Part shown: positions 10,320 to 22,508 of the stretch, one piece after another | Layout: every line of letters starts with the position of its first letter | How positions within the stretch are numbered: position 1 is the first letter of the stretch | Assembly: GCA_014529385.2 (NCBI GenBank) | Contig: CM043963.1 | Location: forward strand, 104,820,912-104,884,911 | Source: Adiantum capillus-veneris | Lineage: Eukaryota; Streptophyta; Polypodiopsida; Polypodiales; Pteridaceae | Length of the DNA stretch: 64,000 bases | Direction of reading: 5' to 3' | The notes under the pieces: model-generated | What the model was told of the DNA's origin: nothing | Databases searched by the model: none | The model's input: the letters and a program-made list of their open reading frames with translations, nothing else | Program-made: the position numbers and the translations under genes

Positions 10320-12540
10320 TGTTAACGTGTGATTTTTTTGCAAAATTACCTAATAATGCCCTTATAACTCATCATCAAGGAAATTGATAATATCTTCCCC
10401 ATGAATGTAAATAGTGTATATAGTATCAAAAAATAATAAAAAATAGTCTTTTTTGGGTATTTTTCATCATTTTTATTGATAATGAGGCTTAAAAATGGAA
10501 AAATCCAACAAAAATAAATAAAGCTGTGTTTTTCAATGGATTTTCTTAATTATTGGATTTTCACTTTACTTTTTTAGAGCATTTTACTATTTTCTTTGAT
10601 TTTTCAACTAAACAAGTCAAAAATTAATAATAAATAGTAGGGAAGCTCAGATGGAAAAACGAAAGACACGATGGTGATCAGAAAGACAAGGCAAGGTGGA
10701 CAAGCACAAAAATTTTCAATGAAAAATTTTGCAGAATGAGCTACATCCGAGCAAGGAAATTTTTGAGTCTAACATAGATTTCATGGCCTAGGACTTACGG
10801 GAGAATTTGGGGAAAATTGGTTCGGGAAGTCCGGGTATAGATATCCAAGGTAGGCTAAAACCACCTCATTTCCACTTGCAACCTTTGCAAAGAGAGATTT
10901 TGACCTCTTTCGTGCGACTTTTTCGGAGTCCACAGTTGACCGTTTTCAGTGCCGTCTCACACGAGACATGAGGGATAAGTTCTTTACTCATCAATGATCC
11001 ATTTTGTACGGCCGGTAGCTAGTCTAAAGCCCTAGAAAAAACCCTAGAAATCGAGCAGTGCACGAAGACCTACGACCAAAAACTGACCATAGGAGCCTGT
11101 CAGCTCGACCAAATCAGATGGGATTTGAACCATAGCATGCCCTAACATAATAGAACCTTCCTATATCATCAGTTGACCATTCGGGAGGAGTCAAGGGGGT
11201 CCCCAGTAGAAAAGCTAGGTTTTTGAAAAATGCTAGAATTCTAATTTGACTCCACAAATGGCTTGCTTATGAGGTCCATATACAATGTATATGATTGGTT
11301 TAGTGAAATCAATCAAGCAATGCCCTCAAAAAGCAGAAAATGGTGCGAAGGTTACAAAGCGTCAAATTCGACATACGGGGTCAAGCTGACTCCAAATGAG
11401 CCAAAATTAAACAAGTTGCTTCACGACTATTATGCGGACAAGTCCAAAGCCTCAAAGTTGACTGACCAACCCAGACCAACCCAACAGGCAGTGTAGTCAC
11501 AGAAAATGGTGATTTTAGAGTCGACAAAGCACAAAGTGATGCCGGCATGACCAAGCTTGACCAAATTCAATTTAGGACTTGTTTTAGGTGTATAGAATAT
11601 GTCTAGGTCAAAAGTTGTAAGTTTTGCAAAGAATTTGTCACTGTTGTAAGTAATCGTGATTATTTACTTTTGCATCATTTTTGCTTGGAGATTGTCCCAT
11701 CACCTCACCTATCATTTGTACACACCTATTACATGCCAAAAATCAAGTATGAGCCAAAATGAGCACCCATTACTTGGAAAATTGTCAAAAAACCGGAAAG
11801 AAGTCTTTGCAAGCCAATTTTGGGTTATGGACAACATTTCTTGATCCAAATCACCTCATATCTCATACACAGGGTCTTTACAATGCCTAGAACTAGTTTG
11901 TACCAAAAAATGTTAATTTTGAAAGAAAATTTAATAATCACGATTATTTACTTTCTAGCCAAAATTGGGGAGTTTTTATGTTTTGCCATCATACATCCAA
12001 AGTACACGATGTGTTAAGCCCACTAGCCAAATTTGAATCAATTTGGATCCCAAAATCTCAAATTTCCTTTATATCTACTGTTTCAGAGACCTAAAGCCAA
12101 AATCTGGTACCATTTCCACTCTATGCATCCAAATGAGCCCATAATTCACACAGAGTATGTACTTGGTATATACTTCAAGCCTATGAAGCCAAAGTTGCAA
12201 AAAGTTAAAAAAATACTCACCTGTAAATAATCGCGACTATTTACTTTGGTTGCAAAAAATTGTTTTGACTTTACAGTTTTCTTCCTTGCATGTTTTTATG
12301 CATCTATGCTTGTTCAAAAATTGATTTGAAGCAAATTGGACTAAAATTGTCAGCATTTCAGACTAAGGGACATTTTAGAGAAAATTCTGACAAATCTGCT
12401 AACTGTGCACTCTATTCACTGAACAAGAGCCATGCAAGCAGTAGAGAGGGCCAAGAAAAAGCTCAACCAAAAGAAGAAGTTGCAGGAACTGCCAGCTTAT
12501 CAATTGGATCCAGACTCAGTCATAAGCAGCCAAGGCAGCA
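10320..12540. other. AT-rich non-coding stretch, possibly LTR and leader of a large element
   Basis: There are no convincing ORFs. The sequence has the look of retrotransposon untranslated DNA: a possible LTR start at 10320, a CCCTAGAAAAAACCCTAGAA motif near 11030, and three near-palindromes spaced about 290 bp apart (11646, 11931, 12223). Short plus-strand frames here have no family resemblance. Confidence 0.4.
11646..12244. repeat. Three near-palindromes of GTAAATAATCGCGATTATTTAC type
   Basis: Copies are at 11646-11667 (9 of 11 arm positions paired), 11931-11951 (shorter arm) and 12223-12244 (10 of 11 paired). Each is followed by TTT or CTTT. Spacing is about 285-292 bp. Related half-sites occur at 14987-15003 and 23978-23993. 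Confidence 0.7.
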
Positions 12541-14389
12541 TACCTCTCCAAAGAACAACTAGAAGAGCATCATACCATAGTCTTCACCGGCAGATTCAAG
12601 AGTGAAGAGGGACATCAGGTGGAGTTGCAACTCCTACCTAAGGAAGTATATGATGTTGTTGCAAAGCCAAAGACCAAAGATGCCAATCATAGGCTTGGAC
12701 TCAGAGACTTTTATGAATAGGAGCCTTGTAGAGTGGATTTTCAGAAAGCTTACGAGCTTTTATCCACAATTAAAGAAGATGGGACTGCACAAATATCTGA
12801 CACTCAGGGAAACAAGGTCCAGGTGGTCATAACTAAAGATATAGTGGCAGAAGCACTCAGACTTCCCACAGAAGGAATGACCATGAGAGCAAGGGATAGG
12901 AAAACAGAAGGTACTTTTACCAAAGAGACTGCCGCAGCTACCTTTGCAAATTTGATTCACAAGCAGGTGGAAGAGCAAGCCAGATTATACCACCAGCACT
13001 TCCACTTCTTGGCAAAAAGGCCACCAAGGTACACTATGCCAAATCACGCGGTTGCCACCACATTTATCCAAGTTCAAATCGACAACCAGGCAACCAATGG
13101 ACCATGCTCAGTATGTCCTGACCACCTTGAAGGGCACCAAGAAAGAAGGCAAGATCACTTACTTGGGTGCGCCAAAAGTTTTGACAAGGATAGCATACCA
13201 TGCCATCGGCATGGCCGACAATCTACCACCTGCCCCTGACCAAAATACATGGATCGTGGTAGCACAACTGTCTCCGAGAGCTACAAGGTCGGGAAAGAGA
13301 TCTTATAAATTAGATGACGAATCAGCCAGCTCACTGGAAAGGCACAGCAGTGAGAGCTCTGATAACAAGGAGAAGAGAGTGAGAAGAGAAGAAATGAAGA
13401 GAAAAGTTGTGGCCGCCCACCACGAGGAGTCAGCTCAGAAACAAGCTCGCTTTGAGAGAGAAAAACACGCCTATCAATGCAGCCAACAAGCACAAGGGAA
13501 GGACCCAGAGAAATGGGTGCCTAATGGACTTAAAGGCCCAAGGACAAAGCATCACACGAGAAAAGAGGCTGGGGATCCGACAGAGACATTGGAAAAAATG
13601 TACCAAGAAGCTGAAGCCCTCAAGCGGCTAGAAAAGCCGAAGAAGCGGCTAGAAAAGCCAAAGAGGCAGAGGAACAAAGACAAGCTGAAGAAACAGCAAG
13701 GGAAGAAGCCCAAGAACAAGGCTATGAGTCTCCCCGACCCACTTCACCGCCCACGGTACAATGGGACCACCCTATGCCAAGCCCACCACCATCACCTGAG
13801 AAAGAGAAAGCCACAGAACAAAGAAGCGGCCAACCTAGCTGAACTACCCAAGACTGCCAGCTCAAAAGAAAGGACAAACCACAAAGGAATACATGGTGAA
13901 AACCCTAACGGGTGCCATGTCTTTCTTCAAGATTCTACCAGATCTCTCATGCACAATGTTATACAAGATATGCCAAATGCTGCTCACTTGTATTGAAGTT
14001 TTTCATGAGCCAGAGCAAGTAGGTGCCCCGCGATGTCCTTCCTCGAGGGAAATAAAGGGTTATGCTATGATCTCAGTGGTCAGCCGTCCGACAAAGTACT
14101 CTATGGCTTCTACGCCCGGTGTATGTTCTTGCCATCACAGAATATGTTGGTGTTTGAGGAAGCTTTCTACACTGGATTCTTCACTTGGCGAATGAAGATC
14201 TTTGCGCTAGTGATCAGCAACCTCACATCCAAATTTGTAGGCTACTCAGCGGTGGAGCTGAAGAATAGAGTGACCATGCAATTTTTGCAAGTGCCAGATA
14301 AAGAAAGAAAAATCAGATACCAAAAGGCACTGAATGCACTTAAAGACCGCCTTGCCAGCCGCCAGCCCGAAGATTATTTCAGCCCATAA
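12541..14389 (+). pseudogene. Gag/ORF1-like polyprotein remnant
   Basis: Several plus-strand frames join into one protein-like reading. LSKEQLEEHHTIVFTGRFKS and LGLRDFYE come first, then a TAG at about 12718. Next come VDFQKAYELLSTIKEDGTAQ and VVITKDIVAEALRLPTEG. A frameshift near 13060 leads to DHAQYVLTTLKGTKKEGKIT and YLGAPKVLTRIAYHAIGM. A long Lys/Glu/Gln-rich low-complexity region follows (about 13290-13900). A last part reads GFYARCMFLPSQNMLVFEEA and ends at DYFSP with a TAA at 14387. The N-terminal half resembles the plant retrotransposon ORF1/Gag-like domain of Athila-type elements (inference). The stop at the end lies 26 bp before a polypurine tract, as expected for the last ORF of an LTR element. 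Confidence 0.55.
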
Positions 14390-14414
14390 AGCTGTGTCAA
14401 GGGACGACACATGC

Positions 14415-14428
14415 AAGGAGGGGGGGAA
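14415..14428 (+). other. Polypurine tract
   Basis: AAGGAGGGGGGGAA lies immediately before TGTTAGCAACAAG, the start of the putative LTR at 14429. It is the plus-strand priming site expected at the 3' end of an LTR retrotransposon. Confidence 0.65.
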
Positions 14429-14836
14429 TGTTAGCAACAAGCCAACACGGATACCATTTTTCGGAGTTCTCTTTCTAAAACATTTATTATTTTGATAAAT
14501 CAAGAATATTGTAACTCTTATTTTCTTGGATAAACTCTATAATTAATGAGCCGGGGCTACAAGCTTCCAGATTGTATCAATCTATCATTACCGAGCTTTG
14601 GTAGAACTCTAGATAATTAGTTTTGACCACCCAAAAACCTTGGCTAAGGTATAAAAGCTAATTTTTGTAAGTTTTGGATAATGAAATACACAGCGTGAGC
14701 TAACGGTGCTCACTCCTCTCCTTTTCGCACTTCCTACTCTTTCCCCGGTTGTCACATTGCAGTCGTGTTTGTTGCATTGCAACCGTAGGTAAGAGCTCTA
14801 CACATTGACATAAGTAGTTCATAGTAGTTCGTAGCT
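14429..14836 (+). mobile_element. Putative LTR with TATA box
   Basis: Begins with TG directly after the polypurine tract. A TATA box (TATAAAAG at 14650) sits 221 bp in, and an AATGAAATAC stretch downstream may serve polyadenylation. The far end is uncertain; I place it just before TTTTGGCGTCGCTGACCCGG (14836-14855), which loosely resembles a tRNA-Asp primer site (TGGCGCCGTYGCCGGGGA). I see no second copy in the window. Confidence 0.45.
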
Positions 14837-14855
14837 TTTGGCGTCGCTGACCCGG

Positions 14856-15624
14856 CCTAATTTCATCATAACTAGGAATTTACACTTTCAAATCAAAAAC
14901 TAAGCATAGGCGGGGTATTGGGGTATCATTGCTAAGCATTTAGATGCATTTTGGGTCTAAAACGACTAGGTCAAAAATCCATTGCTGTTAATAATCGCGA
15001 TTTGGAACTTGACCTAAAGTGGGGTTTGAGACCATAAGCATGTGTGCTTAGGTTTTATAAACATATCCTAAAAGTTTTGTTACGTTTGGATGTCATTTGA
15101 TGCTGTAACAAATGTGATTGGTTTGCCGATGAGCGATTGGCTTTTGGTTATTTCAATCACTTGAGTGTAAATTGAGTTAGATGCGAGTTGTTAGTTGTTT
15201 TTCAAGAGATTGACAACCTCTTGTAGCCTCTAAGCACTAGTCCAGTCAGCTTCATCCCATGGATTGACAATTTAATCGTGGTTCTCGCTAATACTGCAAT
15301 AAGATAGGATGGGAGGTTAGACATGCGTCCCACACATTTGTAAGTCCAAGGGGCTTAATCATAAATTCATAATGTTCAAATTGAGTCTTGAATTTTTACT
15401 TTGATATATCTTCCTCCTTGATTTGGATTTAATAATAACCAAACTTAAGATTATTTTTTTAAGAAATCAAGGCTCTGTGTAATCAATCAAGTAACTCATT
15501 GAACTTAGATATTGCATACTTATTCATAATTCAAACTTGCTTTAATCCATGATAGTTGATAAAAAGTTGAAATAGGAATACTCCATGGAGAAACACTAGT
15601 TGAATGAAATCTTGGTCAAGAAAT
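14856..15624. other. Non-coding stretch without recognised features
   Basis: AT-rich DNA with one AATCGCGATT half-site at 14987-15003. No ORF, repeat array or RNA gene is recognised. Confidence 0.4.
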
Positions 15625-15787
15625 TAAGAAAACTGCTCTTTGAGTTTCACAGACTCACGTACTGACATCTTGTATGTTCTTGGAGCAATTGGTTGAACTA
15701 CAAGAATAAGCTCTATTGCATGATCAACTTCACACTTGGGTGGTAACTGTGAAAGCTCTTCAAGAAACACATCATTAAATTTGGTAA
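15625..15787 (-). pseudogene. pol: Fragment of a Ty3/gypsy reverse transcriptase N-terminus
   Basis: Minus-strand reading gives FNDVFLEELSQLPPKCEVDH then AIELILVVQPIAPRTYKMSV then RESVKLKEQFS and a stop. This is the conserved block just ahead of the gypsy RT fingers (usually LPPxREVDHxIxL...PxxxxYRM). Only about 54 residues remain and nothing of the catalytic palm is seen. From 15788 to 16612 I see no coding of note. Confidence 0.6.
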
Positions 15788-16612
15788 ACCACTCTATTTA
15801 CTCTAAAAGACATAATTAATTACTGCACCATATCCACTTAAGATCATTCTTAGCTTCACAAATCATTCTATTCCATTAAAAAAACTTAAAATTAATTTTT
15901 CAATTTGGAATAAAAGATAAAGGAAGAAAGAGGATCATAGTAATGAATAAATTAAATCAAGTTCTACACCGTAAATTTTTTAGTGTTCAAAAATTCTTTA
16001 ATACATTGCCTTACAAAGCCTATCAATACTCCTTAATAGTTCCAATATAGTGCACTCTATGATAACCGTTATGTCATTCTTCAACCAGTAGATTGAAGTT
16101 ATCCCATTCCTTGAGTACATTGTCTAGAGTTCCCCATCTGTCTCTTTGAATCAAAGTCACAAACATGTGATCCTTTGGATGCGTGTTGTACCATTATTGT
16201 GCAAGTGGAGGAATCCCAATCCTCAAGCGAATACTTTTGAGCGAGACAAGAAATCGAGAAAGCATGTACATTGAAAAAGACCAGATCATGACCTCAATAG
16301 TTACTTTGTAGATGATAGGGTAGCAAAGTAAAGAAGTTTCATCTCAAATACTCACAAACAAAAGAATTATATCATCAATTCAAAGTGTTCATACACAATG
16401 ATATATAGTCAACAACACATATGCAAAATTATGTTAGCAAACTAACTCCAAAAAGTTGTGCTCACATAGATAAACACTTCATGCCACACTATACCACAAA
16501 AATGGGTAATGAAAAAATGCCCTACAATGCAAAACTTTACAACCCTAGAGACTTGAATTACCGCTATATATTTGGTCGTGCTCCACCCAAAGCCTCAAAG
16601 AGCTCACCTTTG

Positions 16613-19600
16613 TCAAGGCCGCTTGGTGCATGAACTCATGGGATTGAGAGTCCAAACCCAACTATAGAGAAACACATAGTAGATATGCTTGCATGGCACA
16701 TATGTCAGTCTCTTGGACTCTCTCTTTTGGAAGTCTTCACAGATATAGCGTGGAAAATCAGACAAAGTCACAGAATATGTAACTCCCTTTGCCCTTGATC
16801 CATCTGTGCTAACATAGAAAGCATGTGTTGCATCGCACACAATGATAACCTCTTTAACTAATTTTTCTATCATGAATCTGCCCAAATCAACTCTGGTTTG
16901 AAATTATTTTGTTAGCTTTGATCGCCACTTAACAATCTTTCCATCTCCATATTTTGGTCGAAAGGCACTAGGAACCCTATTTGCTGCTCTAGTGCCCCTG
17001 TTCAAACCTGCACCTTCACTTCCATGTCGAAGAAGCACAAATCCATTAGCTTCAAGCTGTTCTGCCTCAGATTCCAGCAGGTTTGTGCCCTCAGCGACCT
17101 TCCAAACACCTAGCACAGGTCAAGGTGGTCCCACTATCATCTCATGAATATTCCATGTGTGCATGTTGCTTGTATTTCAAAACCAAAAACAACCCTCAAC
17201 AAAACCTTTAGTATTAGACCCAAATGCGGGGTATTTTCTACGACCCCAAAAACATGGTGTGGCAACCCCATGCTTAATATCACGTGAGCCCTCATCAAGG
17301 AATCGTCCACATCTGTCTGCTTGATTTTGTAGAATCCCAAAACATGTCATCTTACACCCTGGTTCAGTTCTCCTGATTGCCCATATTGTCTTTGCAACTT
17401 TTACCTTGGGCCAATATTTTGTATCCCCATGTGCAGATGCATACCCTAACCAACAAGTTCAATGATCGTCACAAACTCAGGCCTATGGCTATCCTCCTCC
17501 AATACCACACCTGGATCCACAAAGATCTATTCTTCTTTACACTTTTCTCCGTTATATTTGACCTATTCATCTCTGAACTTTGAAAACCCATTTGATCTAC
17601 CATCGAGGAATGAGTCATACCAACCAAATTTTTCACAGTCAAGGCAGTAGATGATCGATTTAAGAATCTCTGGGCAAGATCTTGCATATTGGGGCCATTT
17701 CTCGTCTTTGCACCTTTAAGGTAGACATTGTACTTAACACTCTAAAGCAAAAACCATTGACATGTCTGCCCCTGTAGCCTCATACAAACTAACTTTATCT
17801 TTGTAACCAAAGGTTGCCCGCATGCTAGCATGTTTAGTTTCGGATAAGTTGGTGTTTGGGACAAAAATTCCAGACTCATCTTGCATTACAAATCTTCCTC
17901 CCCAATGTGAAACTCTAACATACCACCATGCCAACCATATTTCCAAACAAGAAACATCTCTATCAATAGCATGCCCAGCCCTCTAATAGCAATGGATCTC
18001 CCCCTTGAAAATTTTTGCTTGGTTCTCTGATGACGCATTTCACCACTTGCAGCACAAAATCTTATGTTCTTCTTTAGAGGAAGGTTGAATGCACTTGACA
18101 ATGTGTCGGATCAAATTACTCCCAATGGAAAACACATGACCTTTCCTTGGGAGGCATAATCATCTCAAGATCCCCAAAGTAAACAGTTCTTACCGCTATC
18201 CAATTTGCATTTGCTTCATCTTCCATAAAACCTCTGAACTCAGGCTTATCATATCCTTACTCTTGGACCACATTATTGAGCATCTTCCAAAACTCTATCT
18301 GTGAAAACTTAGTCTCCATGATAAATTCTCATGTTGCGATTGTCATAAGTTCATGCACAAATGGATCATACACATGTGCAAACATTGTAGTCCATCCATG
18401 CACACGATGAACATGGTCAAAGTGCACCCACATGTGCTCTAAATTCACACTCCTCAAACACATTTGATTCACTAGATCAACTCCACTACCCGGTCTAATT
18501 ATGGAGATCTTGAACACATGTGGTTGTTGGTCACTCCCAAGCTGACCTTGAAAGAGAACATTATGTATGGATACCTATTCTTTCTCTTAAGATCCAACGA
18601 CCTCTAATCCTCGAGCTCTAACATTCTTTGATCATTTGGCATATTCCAAGCTTCACTCAATCCTTCGCTTATCAGACAACGGTGTGATAGTGTCCAAAAA
18701 TTCAGCAAATTCACCATCCCCAATGTACTGTGAATGACATCACCATTCTCCATGACCAGCTTTCCCATTATAAAATATTGAGCAATGGCACATTCTAGTT
18801 GCTTGGCTGTAGTAAAAGGCTCTTGAGAAGCATGATCAAGCAAAATTGATGCCACCTTTTCCTCATTTGATTTGCACCTTCCTTCTGCACAGGGATGTTG
18901 ATGCTTACCTAAATGAATTGCACAACAGGTCCACTTGTGCTTATCCCTTGGCATACAGACAACGGTGTGATAGTGTCCAAAAATTCAGCAAATTCACCAT
19001 CCCCAATGTACTTTGAATGACATCACCATTCTCCATGACCAGCTTTCCCATTATAAAATCTTGAACAGCGGCACATTCTAGTTGCTTGGCTGTAGTAAAT
19101 GGCTCTTGAGAAGCATGATCAAGCAACATTGATGCCACCTTTTCCTCATTTGATTTGCACCTTCCTTCTGCAGAGGGATGTTGATGCTCACCTAAATGAA
19201 TTGCACAATAGGTCCACTTGTGCTTATCCCTTGGCATACAATAATATATGACTGTAGGACATGTATTCACACATTGTGGTAGTTCAGAAGAATGATTACA
19301 AGCCAAAGTTCCATAGTCTGATGTAATCATGCCTCGAGGAGAAGACTTGGAAAGCCAGCCTCGCTAGTGAGCCTCATTATGAAATTTTGTTCTTACATAA
19401 TATGGACAATTTATGTTTACACAACACAAATGATCTGAGCATCTACTAAACCTAAAATCTCCTAGAAAGTTATCAATGCTGCATGTAACATATTCAGTAC
19501 ATATATGACTGTCATGTCTCTGCTCCATCCTTGTCATTCCATTAGCTAGACCAGAAGATGATAACTCAGATACCACATATCCATCATAATGCATAGGCAG

Positions 19601-19876
19601 CTAGTGAACTTGAATGATATCCTTTGCCTGCTTGAGTGCCATATATAGGTTGCTATGTGGAGGCATAGTGCGTATCATATCAAGTACACTAGAAGGAATG
19701 TGCAACATATCACCACCTTCCAAATCCACAATGACTAGCCTTGTCACTATTCCAATGCTCTGTAAGCTTGCAGTTGCAATGCAAACCTTATAAAACTGAC
19801 ACATGTCATGATTGAGAAGGAAGACTCGCTCACCATTGACAGCTTCAACGGCCTCTATCTTCACTTGCTCACCCAT
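16613..19876 (-). pseudogene. MULE-like transposase remnant with a SWIM-type finger
   Basis: A chain of minus-strand frames from 19876 down to 16613 shares one direction and protein-like content. It opens with GERVFLLNHDMCQFYKVCIA. It continues with FRFSRCSDHLCCVNINCPYY, an in-frame TAG near 19363, then KHKWTYCAIHLGEHQHPSAE and GRCKSNEEKVASMLLDHASQ. In the middle it has NLSETKHASMRATFGYKDKV. The end reads FPRYICEDFQKRESKRLTYV then PCKHIYYVF, a partial SWIM signature (C...CxH; one of the first cysteines is missing). SWIM fingers near the C-terminus are typical of MULE/FAR1-type transposases. The catalytic DDE residues could not be placed confidently and no terminal inverted repeats were found. 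Many stops and shifts make this non-functional. Confidence 0.5.
18673..19238. repeat. 283-bp direct tandem duplication inside the transposase remnant
   Basis: CAGACAACGGTGTGATAGTG lies at 18673 and again at 18956; the two 283-bp copies match nearly throughout. Each encodes, on the minus strand, the same segment containing PRDKHKWT, AIHLG-HQHP and SQEPFTTAKQLEC. The duplication shifts the frame, because 283 is not a multiple of three. Confidence 0.9.
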
Positions 19877-22122
19877 TAGAGTTAATGGGTGCTAACTAAA
19901 TGCATCATATATTTCAAAATACTATCTTACAGAAGAAAGTGAGAGTGCAGAGATGCTACCTTCAAACGTAAGACACAGCTTCTAACCACGCCGTGGTCCA
20001 TAAATGGTTATGTGTCTAACCATTTTTGGCTAAACGCTCACTTAAGATGGATTACTGAGCTGAAACTTTTTGAAAAATGACTAATAGAGTATCAATGCAT
20101 CATTGTATTTTTTTGTTGGTAAAAAGAAGACATTCAAGAATATTAGCTTTTATGTGGCACCTAACAATACAATTATGAGATGCTTCACTGTCTTACCAAT
20201 TATACCAATTCATGGTGTTGTTAATAAATATCATGATTATTGCTCATGGATTCTTGAAACAATTCAAAATACGTTAATATAAATATGTCAAATTGTATAA
20301 GACCTTATAGTCTAAAAGTGTAAAATTATATAAATAAAAAATGTAAAAATTATATAAATACATCAAATTGCATTAGACCTTATATTCTACATATCAGCTT
20401 TTAGATGTGAAATTTAAAATTTTGAGTGTATGCTAACTTACAAAAAATAACTATCTATCATCTATATGTAGTGTCCAAGTGAGGACACGTTAAAAAACTT
20501 TGCACAAATAACGAAAAAATTCATTGCAAAATGAAAGGTCATGAATGATATTGCACCCACTCCCAGTGTAAATCCCATTACTACCGAGGTTAAGTACTGC
20601 ATACTGCATTACTGCTAAGGCTGAGTACTGCAAACTGCATGTTATTGTCGCTTGCTCATGGACGAGCGCACGTCGGCATGCGCCCTGTGGTAGGGCTCCA
20701 AAAAAGTTCCATGTTGTGGTCTGAGAGCTACAGTAAGGAAATAATCACGCAAGATTGAGTGTTATAGGAAGGAGGTCGCAATGTAGCACAGGTAATTTGA
20801 AACCGCAATGCAGCACATCAATGCAAGTTTGTGTGCTAAGAAAATCCACCTTGAATTTGCCCACCACTTCACCTGTTTGCTTAAAAAAATGCGCACAAAA
20901 TCTGTTGCGTCAAGTTTCCTCACACGCCGGCGTGTGGTGATTGTGAAAGACCACTTTATGGAAAACAAATTTCATTTCTTTAATTAACCCAATATTTAGC
21001 TTCAATCAAGAGGTTTAAGTTAACAGTCACGCCCATTTGTTGAGTGCATTTGTTGACTCAATCATTAAATCTTAATCTACTGGTGCAAGTTTGGAGTCAC
21101 ATCCATTCTCCCCTGTCTCCTCGCACGCCGGCATGCAGGTGGTGATTGCTCACGACCCTCATTCAAAGGTAATAATTCATTTTTTGACACAATAGTTAAG
21201 ATAGCCATCCCCTCAAAAAATTTGAATAAGCACACCCTGGCGTGCGGTGGTTTATATTGCAGCTCAATGGTGGCAGCTTCTGCATAGTTCTTTCAAAACT
21301 TTGCTCAATCACTTTGTGAGCTTGATTCTATTGCTTTAAGCAAGACTAAGATTAAAAATTCTCGCCGGCATGCAGAGCTAGAGAGAGAAAAGAAAGAAGA
21401 GCTTGGAGAGCAATGGCAAGCTGCAAGTTAGCACATGATACAACTATTGTAAGAAAACGAGGACGGCAAGGACGCCCTCCAACCAGATAATTTGTGTAAA
21501 TGATTTGGCCTAAGAATCTAATCACTCGTATGAGGAGCTGTAACGTGATCCATTACATAATGAAATCTTTCCATATAAACTTGTATCTATCTTATTTTGG
21601 AGTAAGCTTGATATTTATGCAATATTTCAAAAAAGGATGGAATATTATGATGTTATTTTCAAGACAAACCCTCATGTAAGGTGCCCTCAAGGGTTATGAT
21701 ATAATTTGAAATTATGCTATATGTACAAAAGAAACTCTGTCCAATTTTTTTTCAAAAACTTCTTTGTTGGTATGCTTTGAAAAATCCTCGTGCTCAGGAA
21801 GGGTCCCAAAAAAGTAGAAAACCATTCAGTGTTAAAATTTTGAATATAATTCTTTATGTTTTTTGAGCAGCCCAAGCTCCCATGGACGATCTCAAAGGGG
21901 GAGGAGTTCTGATGTTCTCCCATATGGTCAAGTGGATAGTATTGATTAGGTCTCTTCAGTTTTGGCTACCCAAATGACAGAGGAGATGGAGACCCAAGAG
22001 GAGGATATTCTTTCTATGGAGATGGGAGAGGGATCCGTACATGAGATTGATGAAACACTAGCTCCAGTGTGGTGTTCAATAGATCTATGTGTGTGTGCTT
22101 GCGATTTGTGTGTTGCATGATA
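19877..22122. other. Non-coding stretch with CGCCGGCG-type palindromes
   Basis: There is no supported gene. Between 20665 and 21375 there are several GC-rich islands in AT-rich DNA: a CACGTCGGCATGCG site near 20669, CACGCCGGCGTGTGGTG near 20921, GCACGCCGGCATGCAGG near 21123, CACCCTGGCGTGCGGTGG near 21233 and CGCCGGCATGC near 21363. Two of these are followed by GTGATTG. The 5' LTR of the element with its primer site at 22491 must begin somewhere here, but I could not fix its start. Confidence 0.4.
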
Positions 22123-22315
22123 GGATTGGTGGTGTGCGTCTTGCAATCGTTAGTGTGTGTGATAAAGTTGATTATAGGTGAAGAGAAGTGGATGTGAAGA
22201 TTGCCCTTCATTGTGAGATAAAAGGATTAGTGGTGTGCGTCTTGCAATCGTTAGTGTGTGTGATAGAGTTGATTAGAGGTGAAGAGAAGTGGATGTGAAG
22301 ATTGCCCTTCATTAT
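22123..22315. repeat. 101-bp tandem duplication
   Basis: GGATTGGTGGTGTGCGTCTT at 22123 is repeated (one mismatch) at 22224. The copies continue through GTGAAGAGAAGTGGATGTGA to GCCCTTCATT. It lies in what should be the 5' LTR of element C. Confidence 0.85.
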
Positions 22316-22483
22316 GGCTTAGCTCCTCCATATGCCAAGAAGCTCACCTCATAGAGTCAACCATTTGTGTTGACATGATTAGCTCACTAATCGTGTGAGT
22401 GTTTCTATGCCCTAACCAGGTAGCTCGTCTCTCCGGATTGATAATTTTGTTGGTCATTGGAGTTACTGCAACGATTGGACCCC

Positions 22484-22508
22484 CAACATTTGGCACCGTT
22501 GCCGGGGA
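22484..22508 (+). other. LTR end and tRNA-Asp primer binding site (element C)
   Basis: The putative 5' LTR ends in CAACA at 22488. Two bases later TGGCACCGTTGCCGGGGA (22491-22508) matches the tRNA-Asp 3'-end complement used by Athila/Tat-type plant elements (TGGCGCCGTTGCCGGGGA) at 17 of 18 positions. This fixes the strand (plus) and start of the internal region of element C. Confidence 0.75.

Noticed and set aside
14836-14855. Strong tRNA-Asp primer site after the LTR at 14429
   Set aside because: Only the first bases (TGGCG-CG) match clearly; agreement falls off afterwards, so I kept it only as a loose boundary cue.
16421-16633. 70-codon plus-strand frame near the MULE-like remnant
   Set aside because: There is no similarity or context support; it is a chance frame in AT-rich DNA.
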